DNA of 41,764 nucleotides. Source: Myxococcaceae bacterium (GTDB lineage: Bacteria; Myxococcota_A; UBA9160). The DNA lies in the NCBI GenBank assembly GCA_905339255.1, contig CAJPFO010000274.1, forward strand, positions 1-41,764, read 5' to 3'. A model generated the notes under the pieces. The model did not search any database and was not told the origin of the DNA. It worked only from the letters and a program-made list of their open reading frames with translations. Positions 1 through 10,000 of the stretch are shown piece by piece. Within the stretch, counting starts at the first letter, position 1, and every line of letters begins with the position of its first letter. The translations under genes were made by a program, and so were the position numbers.

Positions 1-3000
1 TGGGCGAATCCGGCGGATCCGCAGAGCCTGCTTCCGATCCTGCTCTTCAACGAAGGCCGTACGCTCGACTCGAAGGCGCCGATCGTCACGGGGGAGACGC
101 GACTCAACCACCTCCAGACGTTCCTTCTCGCCACGTCCTTCCTGCACACGAACGCGACCGTGCTCTCGAATGCAGTCGACGCCCGTCTCGTCGAGCTCGG
201 AATCGATCCGGACCTCGCGCTCGAGCAGTACGGCTTCGCGCCCGGATCGCTCGCCGGCGGCGGCCGAGCGGCGAGCCCCTTCGAGGGGCTGCGGCAGACG
301 GTCGAACTCGGCGTCCGGTTGGTTCTCGCGCGTCTCGCACCGGACGCGGCCTTCGCGGCAGACCCGCCCGGAACCGCACCCCCGAACAGCGTCAACACGC
401 GCCCGCCGAAGAGCCGTTTCGATGCGCTCTTCGGTGCGATCGCGCCGGGCGCGCGTGCGGCGCTCATTTCGGGACTCGTGGCGATCCTGCTGGTCTCGCT
501 GATCGGAGTCCTCGCGGCGCTCGGCACCTCGCTCTTCGGCGGGGCGGTCTCGTTCGCCTTCGTCGGGACGCTCGGCGCCGCGTTCGGTGGCGCCTTCGTG
601 AGCCAGTTTCTCTCGAAGCTCCTGATCGCGTTCCTCGCCGACCCGAATGCGGCGGCGAACCTGACGCCGACGCCGGCGCAGGTGGTCGACCAGCGGCGCT
701 TCACCGCCGCCTCCGGACAGCAGAAGGTGGCGATCGTCTTCGAGCGCTCCGCGACCGATGTCGCGGCCGAGCAGAAGGTTCTCGATGGCGAGACGTACGA
801 GGGGCTCTTCCGAGACGTCCGGAACTTCGTCGGTGGCTCCGCCGACCCGCAGTTCCTCGACTATCGCTACCACCTGTGGAAGTTCCCGAACGGCGCCGAT
901 CCCGCGAGCTATGGGCCGGGAAGCGGCGCGAAGCTCATCTCGACGCGGAGCCAGCCGGTTCCCCGCGATCCGGCGAACCCGTCGCAAGCGGTCGATCCCC
1001 GCTACCTGCAGTTCGTGATCGACAACAGCGACGAGAACGTGACGCCCGGACGGAACTACTACCGGGTCGTGACGATCCAGTTCTACCGCCGTCTCCATAC
1101 CGCGGATCCCGACGTCGGACCCGATGGGCTCGGTCCGCGGGATCGACGCGAGATGGACGAAGCGTACAAGGTCGCGTACGCCGACGTCTTCGGACCCGAG
1201 GCGCTCGCCGAGGAGTCGAGCGCGAGCATTGCTCGCGGCGAGCTCTACGAGAACGGAGGCGATCTCTTCGGCAAGGCGAGCACGGCGCTCGGCGAAACGG
1301 GGCTTCGCGAAGTGATCGAAAGGCGCCGGGACGCGATCGCGGGCTTGAAGACGCGGCTCGATGCGGGAAAGGCCGAGGTTCGCGCCGCGCAGGCCGGCTT
1401 TGCCGACACCGCGGTCGCCTCCTCGATGCGCGCCAAGGCCGTCGACGACGAGATCCTGAAGCTCGAGCGCGAGCTCGCGACACTTCGAAGCGAACTCGCG
1501 ACCATCGCGCTCGAGACGCGTCCGGGGGGGCTCGCCGCGCACCGCAAGATCGCCCTCGCGCTCTCGGTGCATCTCGACGATCCGGCGAACGCCGGGAAGA
1601 GCGCTTCGCAGATCTTCGATGAGTTCACGAGCCCCTTCCGCGAGCCGGGTCGCTCGCTCGCCGCCGAATTCCAGCACGGTGGCGAAGCGGGAGCCGCGCG
1701 GCTTCGCCAGGTGATCGAGATCGCCAAGAACCAGCGCGCCGCCGAGGAGATCCTCGGCCGCGGGTCGCGATCGCTTCTCGCAGTGCAGAACGCGACCGAC
1801 GAGCTCGAATCTGCGCTCGCACGCGCGCAGGCGGGAGGAGCGCCGGTGGTGCTCCCGAGCTCGAGCGTCGAGATCTGGACTCCGCGCGGAAGCGGCCCCG
1901 TGACGCTCGATGGCGCGCCCCGGACGATCGCACTCCCGACCGAGATCGGTCCCGGGGACGAGGCGCTGGTTCGCGACCTGCGGGCGCAGCTCAAGGCCGA
2001 AGCCGCAGTACTCGAGACGGCGACCGACGAGCTCGGCCGCAACGTGAAGGCGCTCGACCCCTTGCTCGATGCGGCCCTCGACGAGATGCGCTTCGTCTAC
2101 ATGGGGGTGGGGCCTGAAAACGTCGCCTCGCTCCGCGAGGAGATCTTCAGGAAGAAGGCCGTCCTCAAGTCGGCTCGGGTCGAACAACGGGCGGTCCTCG
2201 ACCAGGAGACGAAGCGCCTCGCCAACGCCGAGGTCGTCGCGCCGAAGGACCTGACGGCGCCCGGGAAGCCGGCCGCCGTGAGAGTCGAGGTGCCGGGGGG
2301 GACGACGGCCAAGGTGATCGAGAAGCAGGCGCTCGTCGAGCGTCCCTTCGCCTCGGTGAAGGCGCCGTATGCCAAGTTCGCGACCGAACTCTTCGGCCCC
2401 GCGCTCGACCTCGGCACCGATGCTTGGCAAGCCCGTGACGTGATCACCGTGCTTCGCTCGACGCCCTCTGGCGTGATCCACGTCGAGAAGCGCGCAGACG
2501 GGAGTGTCGTCGTCGGGCAGCGCTCCGTGGCACCGGGATCGCAAGCGCGGCGTCTCGTCGCCACGCAGCCACGGCTGCTCGGCCCGGCGCTTCCCGAAGG
2601 CGTCGAGGACGAAGGGGGTCTCCTGCTGCCGATGCCGGCCCTCGCACGACATGGCTTCGGGCGTGCGTTCGGCGCGGGCCCCGAGGTCTTCTTCGACAGC
2701 GGCGAGCCGGTGCCGAGATCCCCCCTCGACGCGCTGCGTTTCGCAAGACGCGCCGAGGCGCTGCGAAGGCTCGGAGCGCTCGTGCGTGTCGTCCAGTTCC
2801 AGGGCCCCGGGGGCTTCCCGCTGCCCTTCGAGTCCGATCCGGATCCGCGCAACGACCTCGGAATCCTGCGCCCGAGCGAGCCGCAGGGCCCGACCGGAAA
2901 GGGCGGGTTCCTGATCCGTGACTTCCCCTTCACCGACGCGGACCCGGTGCTCATCGACGCGGGCTTCCCGTCGGATCTCGTCGCCGTCGATTCGACCGGC

Positions 3001-4044
3001 GCGGTCTACCTCGAGAACGCCAACTCGAACCTCCAGTTCGGAGGGCGTGTGTTCCGCTACGCGGGCGATCCCGTGGCGCGAGAGCACATGGGCTCGGTTT
3101 CGTATTACAGCCTCGATCTCCAGTACGGACGCCCCGTCCAGCCGCGCGCGATGGAGATCGCCGAGGCGCATACGGCAGAGTACGGGAAGGTCGAGGATCT
3201 CTTCGTCGCCGAGCTCGATCCGGGCTTCTACTTCAATGCCCAGATCCAGGCGACGAACCGGATCCATCGCCTTCCGATCCACCAGGCGACGCGGCTCGCC
3301 TTCTACGCGAACGGGCAGAACCGCAACCGGCTCGTCGCGCAGCCCTACGCCGAACATCCCGACTTCCAGATGACGGGACCCTCGGATCTCGAGCGCGACA
3401 CGATCGCGCGCTCGCTCGATCCGGCCGTGCCGAAGCTCCTCTTCTTCTCGGACGAAGAGAACGTCTTCGCGATCTCGGATGCGAACAAGGACGGGCAGGG
3501 CGAGGTGGCGAAGCTCTTGAGCGTTCCGGGGCGTCGTTTCTCGGGGCTCGCCGTCGATGCGAACGGCCATCTCTTCGTCGCCGATCACACGAGCGGCGAG
3601 GTCCATCTCGTCCCCTCGGACGTGATCGACTCCGTGCTGGCTTCGGGGGATCCGATCTCGAGCCGCGAGGCGCTCGACGAGCGGGGCTTCCTGATCAAGG
3701 TCGGAATCGACGGGCCGGGAGACCTCGAGCTCGATACCTGGCAGCAGCGCTACCTCGTTGCGACGCTGGACGGGATCGTTGCCTTCGACGTTCCGATCGT
3801 CGGCCGACTCGGCGACGACGTTCGCGAGATCCACGTCGACGTGATCGGGCGCGAGGTTCCGGTGACGCGCCGGCCGGACCGTGGCGACGTCTTCATCGCG
3901 GGCATTTCGAGCGAGGGGCGCTACGGAAAGACCGTTCGACTTCGCGTGCGCCGGGCCGATGCGACGAGCGGTGCGACGAGCTGGACGACGAGCACGTTCG
4001 CGACCATGCCCTTCGGTGCGTCGATCGTCGCGGGAGAGCTCTGA
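1..4044 (+). CDS. Large protein of unknown function, 5' end outside window
   Basis: The reading frame is open from base 1 to the TGA at 4042-4044, so the gene enters from the left. The GTG at 160 is only the first in-window start-like codon and is probably internal. Visible parts: a long hydrophobic glycine/alanine-rich stretch (about 460-660, one to three membrane segments); a mixed region (about 700-1250); charged heptad-like helix, probably coiled coil (about 1300-1530, again 1960-2240); and a C-terminal beta-rich part (about 2950-3810) with NHL/propeller-like phrases such as LAVDANGHLFVADHTSGEV. I recognise no catalytic motif and no family. The next gene starts inside its stop codon (TGATG), so the two large proteins are very likely made together. 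A membrane-anchored or surface partner of the downstream repeat protein is a guess from that coupling. Confidence 0.75.
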   Translation, partial: WANPADPQSLLPILLFNEGRTLDSKAPIVTGETRLNHLQTFLLATSFLHTNATVLSNAVDARLVELGIDPDLALEQYGFAPGSLAGGGRAASPFEGLRQTVELGVRLVLARLAPDAAFAADPPGTAPPNSVNTRPPKSRFDALFGAIAPGARAALISGLVAILLVSLIGVLAALGTSLFGGAVSFAFVGTLGAAFGGAFVSQFLSKLLIAFLADPNAAANLTPTPAQVVDQRRFTAASGQQKVAIVFERSATDVAAEQKVLDGETYEGLFRDVRNFVGGSADPQFLDYRYHLWKFPNGADPASYGPGSGAKLISTRSQPVPRDPANPSQAVDPRYLQFVIDNSDENVTPGRNYYRVVTIQFYRRLHTADPDVGPDGLGPRDRREMDEAYKVAYADVFGPEALAEESSASIARGELYENGGDLFGKASTALGETGLREVIERRRDAIAGLKTRLDAGKAEVRAAQAGFADTAVASSMRAKAVDDEILKLERELATLRSELATIALETRPGGLAAHRKIALALSVHLDDPANAGKSASQIFDEFTSPFREPGRSLAAEFQHGGEAGAARLRQVIEIAKNQRAAEEILGRGSRSLLAVQNATDELESALARAQAGGAPVVLPSSSVEIWTPRGSGPVTLDGAPRTIALPTEIGPGDEALVRDLRAQLKAEAAVLETATDELGRNVKALDPLLDAALDEMRFVYMGVGPENVASLREEIFRKKAVLKSARVEQRAVLDQETKRLANAEVVAPKDLTAPGKPAAVRVEVPGGTTAKVIEKQALVERPFASVKAPYAKFATELFGPALDLGTDAWQARDVITVLRSTPSGVIHVEKRADGSVVVGQRSVAPGSQARRLVATQPRLLGPALPEGVEDEGGLLLPMPALARHGFGRAFGAGPEVFFDSGEPVPRSPLDALRFARRAEALRRLGALVRVVQFQGPGGFPLPFESDPDPRNDLGILRPSEPQGPTGKGGFLIRDFPFTDADPVLIDAGFPSDLVAVDSTGAVYLENANSNLQFGGRVFRYAGDPVAREHMGSVSYYSLDLQYGRPVQPRAMEIAEAHTAEYGKVEDLFVAELDPGFYFNAQIQATNRIHRLPIHQATRLAFYANGQNRNRLVAQPYAEHPDFQMTGPSDLERDTIARSLDPAVPKLLFFSDEENVFAISDANKDGQGEVAKLLSVPGRRFSGLAVDANGHLFVADHTSGEVHLVPSDVIDSVLASGDPISSREALDERGFLIKVGIDGPGDLELDTWQQRYLVATLDGIVAFDVPIVGRLGDDVREIHVDVIGREVPVTRRPDRGDVFIAGISSEGRYGKTVRLRVRRADATSGATSWTTSTFATMPFGASIVAGEL

Positions 4045-7000
4045 TGCGCGGACTCTGGCGCATCGTGGCAGGGGCCGCGCTCGTCGCGGGGATCGGGCCG
4101 TGGGCGGCGGACGCGACGCCGACGGTCCGCCTCTCGGGGCCCGAATCCCGCTCGCCGATCGAGGCAGGCGCCGACGGACGCTTCTCGTTCCCCGACGTTC
4201 CGCTACGAAGGAACAGTGTCAATCGCTTCACCGTCACCGCGCGCGACGACGCGGGGCGCGAGTACTCGAAGGAGATCGCGATCACGCAGCTCTCGCTCGA
4301 GAGCGTGGTCGTCGCCAAGGTCCGAAGCGAGCCGCTGCCCCCCGAGCGCGTGATCGAGCTCGTGAACGACGGCGTGATCGACGTCGAGGATCCCGCGAAC
4401 TTCAACGTCTCGCTGTTCCAGATCGTACTCACGATCGGCCGCGAGGAGATCCCGATCGAGGTTCCGATCGTGATGCCGCCGGAGCCGATGGAGCCCGGCT
4501 TCGAGAACATTCCGCTCCCGAACGATCCGGGTAGCGGTCGAGGCAACTCGCGACCTCCGGACACCGAGATCGTCGTCTTCGACAAGATCGTTCCCTGCGA
4601 GACCTGTATCGAGCCGCCGCGGATCCCCGGCGTGATCGTGATCGAGGGACGGATCAAGAGCCTGAAGGAGTTCTATGGCGTCCGCCTCTTGCTCATGAAC
4701 CTCTCGGGGCTGTTCACGCTCTCGGACGTGAAGGCGAGCCTCGAGTTCCCGACGGGCGGTCTCTCGAACACGCTCCCGGCAGACGGTCTCGTTGCCTTCG
4801 ACGACATCGGCCCGGGAAGCGGCGAGGTGCCGGGACAGGCGGAACGCGAGTTCATCATCCGCGGCGACGAGATCGGCACGCGTCCGATCCGCGTGAACTT
4901 CGGAGGCGTGGTGCGGGGGCCCGGGATCTCCGACGACGATCCCGTCCCCTTCAACGGCTCGGCCGAGACTTCGGTCGAGGTGAAGGGCCCCCCGGAGTTC
5001 CTGGTCCGGGTCTCGCACCCCGATACGGTCGAGGCCGGGGTGCCGTACGACCTCAAGGTCGAGATCACGAACAACGGCCAGGCCCCCGCGCTCTTTGCGA
5101 GCCTCGATCTCGACATCGGCGCCGATGCCGAGTTCGTGAGCTGTACGCCTCCGGCGACGCCCGAGCTCGCGCCGACCTGCGAGGAGATCGAGGGGCCGAT
5201 CACGCGGCAGCTCCAGCATCTGCTTCCGGCGCAGCGCGCCACCGAGAGCTTCTTCGTCCGGCCGAAGGTCTCGGGCGACATCACGTCCTGCGTCGGGGTC
5301 TCGTCGCAGAACGTGACGCTCCAGGTCCTCGTCGGATCGATCGGGTGTCTCACCGGGAAGGTCCCGAGCACGCGCGGCGTGGCGCCGGGGGTTCCGACGG
5401 TGAGCGTCGTCCCGTACCCCGACGCGCTCGGCGTCGGAATCGATTCGCCCGTGACCGCGTTCTTCAGCGAGAAGATCCTCCTCTCGACGCTCACGCTCGG
5501 CGAGAACGGGAGCTTCCGGGTCTTCGACGGCGCCGGAAACATCGTGCCGGGGCGGATCCGCACGACGGAGCTGAACGGCGACACGGTCGTGATCTGGCAG
5601 GTCGAGGATGGGATCACGAACCGCCTCGCAGGCAACTCGCTCTACCAGGTGCACCTCTCCCGGGACATCCAGGACGAGGATGGCGACGCCCTTTCCGACG
5701 CCTGGACTTCGCAGTTCCGGACCACCGATCCGAACGACGATCGAACGCCGCCACAGCTCACGCTCGGCTTCGAGCCGGGAATCGATCCCTTGCAGGTGCT
5801 TCCCGGGCAGATCGTGCAGCTCAACGCCTACGCCGCCGACCAGGGGACGGGCGTCTCGCGAATCGAGCTCCGGCTCCGGGACCAGGATCGCCCCGACGCA
5901 GTCGAGGAGTTCGTCGACCAGAAGACGAAGTTCGGCGCCGAGCAGGGGCCGACGATCTTCCCGATCGAGACGTCGCGGCTCGCTCCCGGTCACGTCCATC
6001 AGCTTCGCGTGACCGCGATCGATCGGGCGGGAAATGCACAGGACGCGACGCTTCCCTTCGTGATGGGAACGGTTCCGGTGCCGCCTGCGATCACGCTTCC
6101 CGACGATCCGACCGCGGCCGTCGTCCAGGGGATTTCGGTTCCGGTGACGCCGGCCTCGGTCTCGACCTCGATCCGGCGCGTCCGCTTCCATCTCGACGGC
6201 GCCGTGGAGCCCTTTGCCACCGTCACCCTCGCGCCCTTCCAGGCGAGCGTCGCGACGACCCCGCTCTCGCCCGGTGAGCACGTCGTCCGCGCCGTTGCGG
6301 AGGACGGCTTCGGCGCGACGGCCGAGGACGAACTCGTCTTCAGCGTCGCTGCCGATACGACGCCGCCCGTGATCGCCTTCGTCGGAGTGGTGGCTGGTTC
6401 GCAATTCGTGCAGGGAACTCGCTTCTCCGTGAGCGGCACGGCGACTCATCCGACGGGGATCCGAGAGAGCCGCTTTCATCTCGATGACCCGTCGGGTCCA
6501 CCGATCGTCGCGCCGGGAGGCGCCGTCTCGATCGAGACCGGGGCGCTTGCGATCGGAGCGCATCGGCTCTATCTGGTCGCAACCAACGCGCTCGGCATCT
6601 CGAACGACCCGCAAGCGCCAGGATCGTTCCTCGAGTTCGAGGTGCGGCCGGTCCCGAACGGGCCGCCCCCCTCGCCCCCGGTGCTCTCGACGCTCGCGCC
6701 GCCCGATGACGGGAAGGTCACGCTCTCGGGCGTTGCGCCGGCGGGCTCGCGGGTCGACGTCCGGAACGCCACCGACGGAACGTCGAGCTACGTCTTCGCC
6801 GGATCCGATGGACGCTTCGAGATCGTCTTCGACGCCGATCCCGGAGACGTCCTCGAGGCGAGCGTCCTCGACGTCTCGCAGTCGCAGCAGCCGAGCAGCG
6901 CCGCGAGCGTGACGGTTCCGGCGCCGCGCGTTCTCGTGGCGCTCCAGCTCCTGCCCTCGGCCGTGACGCTCGTCGCGGTGAACGCGAGCCAGTCGCTCAC

Positions 7001-10000
7001 CGTCACCGGATTCTACGCAGATGGCGGAAGCGAGAACCTGACCTCGAAGGCCTCGCTCGTCTCGAGCGACGCCTCGGTCGCGTCGGTCGGATCCGGCGTC
7101 GTCGTCGCGAAGAAGCGGGGAAGCGCGACCATCACGGCGAGCTTCGGAGGCCTCTCCGACACGATGGCGGTGAGCGCCGAGATCGTGACGCTCGAATCGA
7201 TCTCGGTCTCGCCCGCGCAGGTGACGCTCGCGGCGATCGGCGCCACCCGGCAGCTCGTCGTGACGGGATCCTACAGCGACGGCACCACGGCGACGCTCGT
7301 GTCCGGGCTCTCGTTCTCGAGCTCGGCTCCGACCGCGATCAGTGTCGATCCCACCGGACGCGTGCGAGCGCTCACGGCCGGATCGGCGCTCGTCACGGTG
7401 GCGGCGAGCGGGCTTGCGCCCGTGCAGGTCCCGGTCGCGGTCGATGCCTCGGCGGACCTGCCGCCGACGGTTTCGATGCTCGCGCCCCTCGACGGCGCAG
7501 ACGTCGAGCGGGGCGAGGTCGTGAGCGTCGTCGCGGCAGCGGGCGACGAGACCGGGGTTTCGCGGATCGTGCTCACGGTGGCGGGCGCAGCGAACGCGAG
7601 CGAGATCCGTCCCGTCTCTCCGCCGCAGGCCTCGACGCAGCAGACCTTCACGTTCACGGTGCCGGCGGATGCGCCGCTCGGCTCGACGATCGGCATCTCG
7701 GTGCAGGCGGAGGACACGAGCGGGAAGCTCTCGCCGGTCGCGAGTCGAAGCCTCGATGTCGTCGACGGGACGCCTCCGCAGGTGAGCGTCGGGTCACCGG
7801 TTCCCGATACGCTCGTCCACTTCGGCGACGTCGTGACCGTCACGGTCGGAGCCTCGGACGCGGGAGGCGTTTCGGAGATCCGCTACGTGGCGAGCGGGGC
7901 GCTTTCGGCGAGTGGAACGCAGCCGATCTCGCCCTCGCAGACGATCGCGGGAGCGAGCTTCAGCTTCACGATCCCCTTCGGAGGTTCGGATCCGAACGTC
8001 ACGATCCAGGCGTTCGCCCGCGATGCGTCTGGCAACGAGGCTGCGTCGGCGCCCGTGCCGATCGTGATTACGGACGCCGACGTGACGCCGCCCGCGACCG
8101 TGGCGACGGCGGCTTCGGATCCGGGGAGCGGCGCTTCGAGCATCATCACCTTCGAGGTCACCGACGGGCTCGCCGACCTCGACCACGTACTGCTCTATTT
8201 CCGGCGAAACGGGATCGGCAGCTTCAACCGCTACACCGGACCCGACGGAACCGGAAGCGGGGAGTACGAACCGCAAGCGGGAGCCGTCGGCACCATCGTC
8301 TTCGATTCGACGCGCAGCGGAGGCGACGGGAGCTACGAGTTCTTCACGGTCGGGGTCGACCGCGCCGGCAACCGCGAGCCGGTCCCGACGAGCGGCGGAG
8401 GGATCAGCGGCGATCCGGAGGCGCTTGCGAGCTTCGCCACCGGCGCCGAGGTCGTGACGATCACGACGCCGACGGAGATCGTCGGTGCGGCGCTCGACGG
8501 CCGGAACCTCCGGATCGTCGGGACGACCGTGACGCTCGAAGGCTCTCACGCCTTCGCAAACGTCGAGCTTCTCGGCGGCGCCGTGCTCACGCACCGCGAG
8601 ACGACCGCGAGCGAGGCGTACGCGATCGAGCTCTCGGCCTGGACGCTCGCCGTCGATGCGGCGAGCCGGATCGACGTCGTCGGCCGTGGACACCTCGGAG
8701 GTGGCAAGACCGCACTCGGCGAGACGGCGCAGACTGCCGGCTTCGCAGCGGGCGCGCGGCCGGGTTCGGGTGGATCGTACGGCGGCCTCGGAGGCGACTA
8801 CGCCGGCAACGGCGCCTCCGCTCCGAATCCCGTCTACGGCAATCTCCTCCAACCGGTCGATCTCGGCTCGGGTGGAGGCGCGTGGAGCGGCGCCGGAGGC
8901 GACGGAGGAGGACGCGTCCTTCTCGGCGTCCTCCATCTCGCCCTCGATGGCGAGGTGCTCGCAAACGGCGGGCTCTCGTCGGGGAGCGCATCGGGAGAGG
9001 GCTCGGGGGGCTCGGTGAACGTCTCGACCCGCACGCTCTCGGGAGCGGGAGCCATCCTCGCCAACGGCGGGACGACGGGAGGCGCCAATCACGTGGGCGG
9101 CGGCGGCGGGCGCGTCGCGATCCGCTACCTCGATGTCTCGACCTTCGATCCGACGCGCATCGCAGCGAGGGGGGGGGACGGCTATTACGGCGACGGCGCC
9201 GACGGGACCGTCTTCCTTCTCGCCGAGGGAGAAGCCAACGGCGAGCTCGTGATCAACGGCAATGGGGCGTCGTCGAGCTTCACCGATCTCCTGATTCCGC
9301 CGGGCCAGGTCTTCGACTCGATCACGCTGCAGAACGGCGCGCGCGTGATCGCGCAAGGCGTGATCGAGGTCTCGGGAACGCTTCGACTCGCGGGCGGCTC
9401 GACGCTCACGCATCCGAGCGGGAGCGAGGCCGGACTCTCGATCCGCGTGGGCGATCTCGTCGTCGAATCCGCGAGCGCGATCGACGTCACGGGGCGCGGC
9501 TATCCCGGTGGGGACGGCTCGGGGTTCGGTTCCTCCGGGCAGACGCTCGGTGCGATCGCTGGAGCCGCCGCAGGGACCGGCGGAAGCCACGGAGGCGCGG
9601 GCGGCAACTACGCCGGAAATGGGGGGGCGCTTTCGAACGCGCTCTACGGTGATCCGAAGCGCCCCGACCGGCTCGGTGCGGGAGGCGGTTCGTGGGGCGG
9701 GCCGGGAGCCGCCGGCGGCGGGCGCATCCACATCGTGGCGGCGCGCTCGGTGATGGTGAACGGCGCGATCCGAGCGAACGGTGCGCTCTCGCAGGGTTCG
9801 GCCTCTGGAGAGGGAGCTGGTGGATCGATCTGGATCGAGACCTCGCGCCTCGGCGGGAGCGGCCGCGTGAGCGCCGACGGTGGGACCACCGGAGGAGGCA
9901 ATCACGTCGGTGGCGGAGGCGGGCGCGTCGCGATCGAACTCGAGTTCATCGATCCGACGTCTACCCTCGGTGATCTCGCGAACGTGACCGCGCTCGGCGG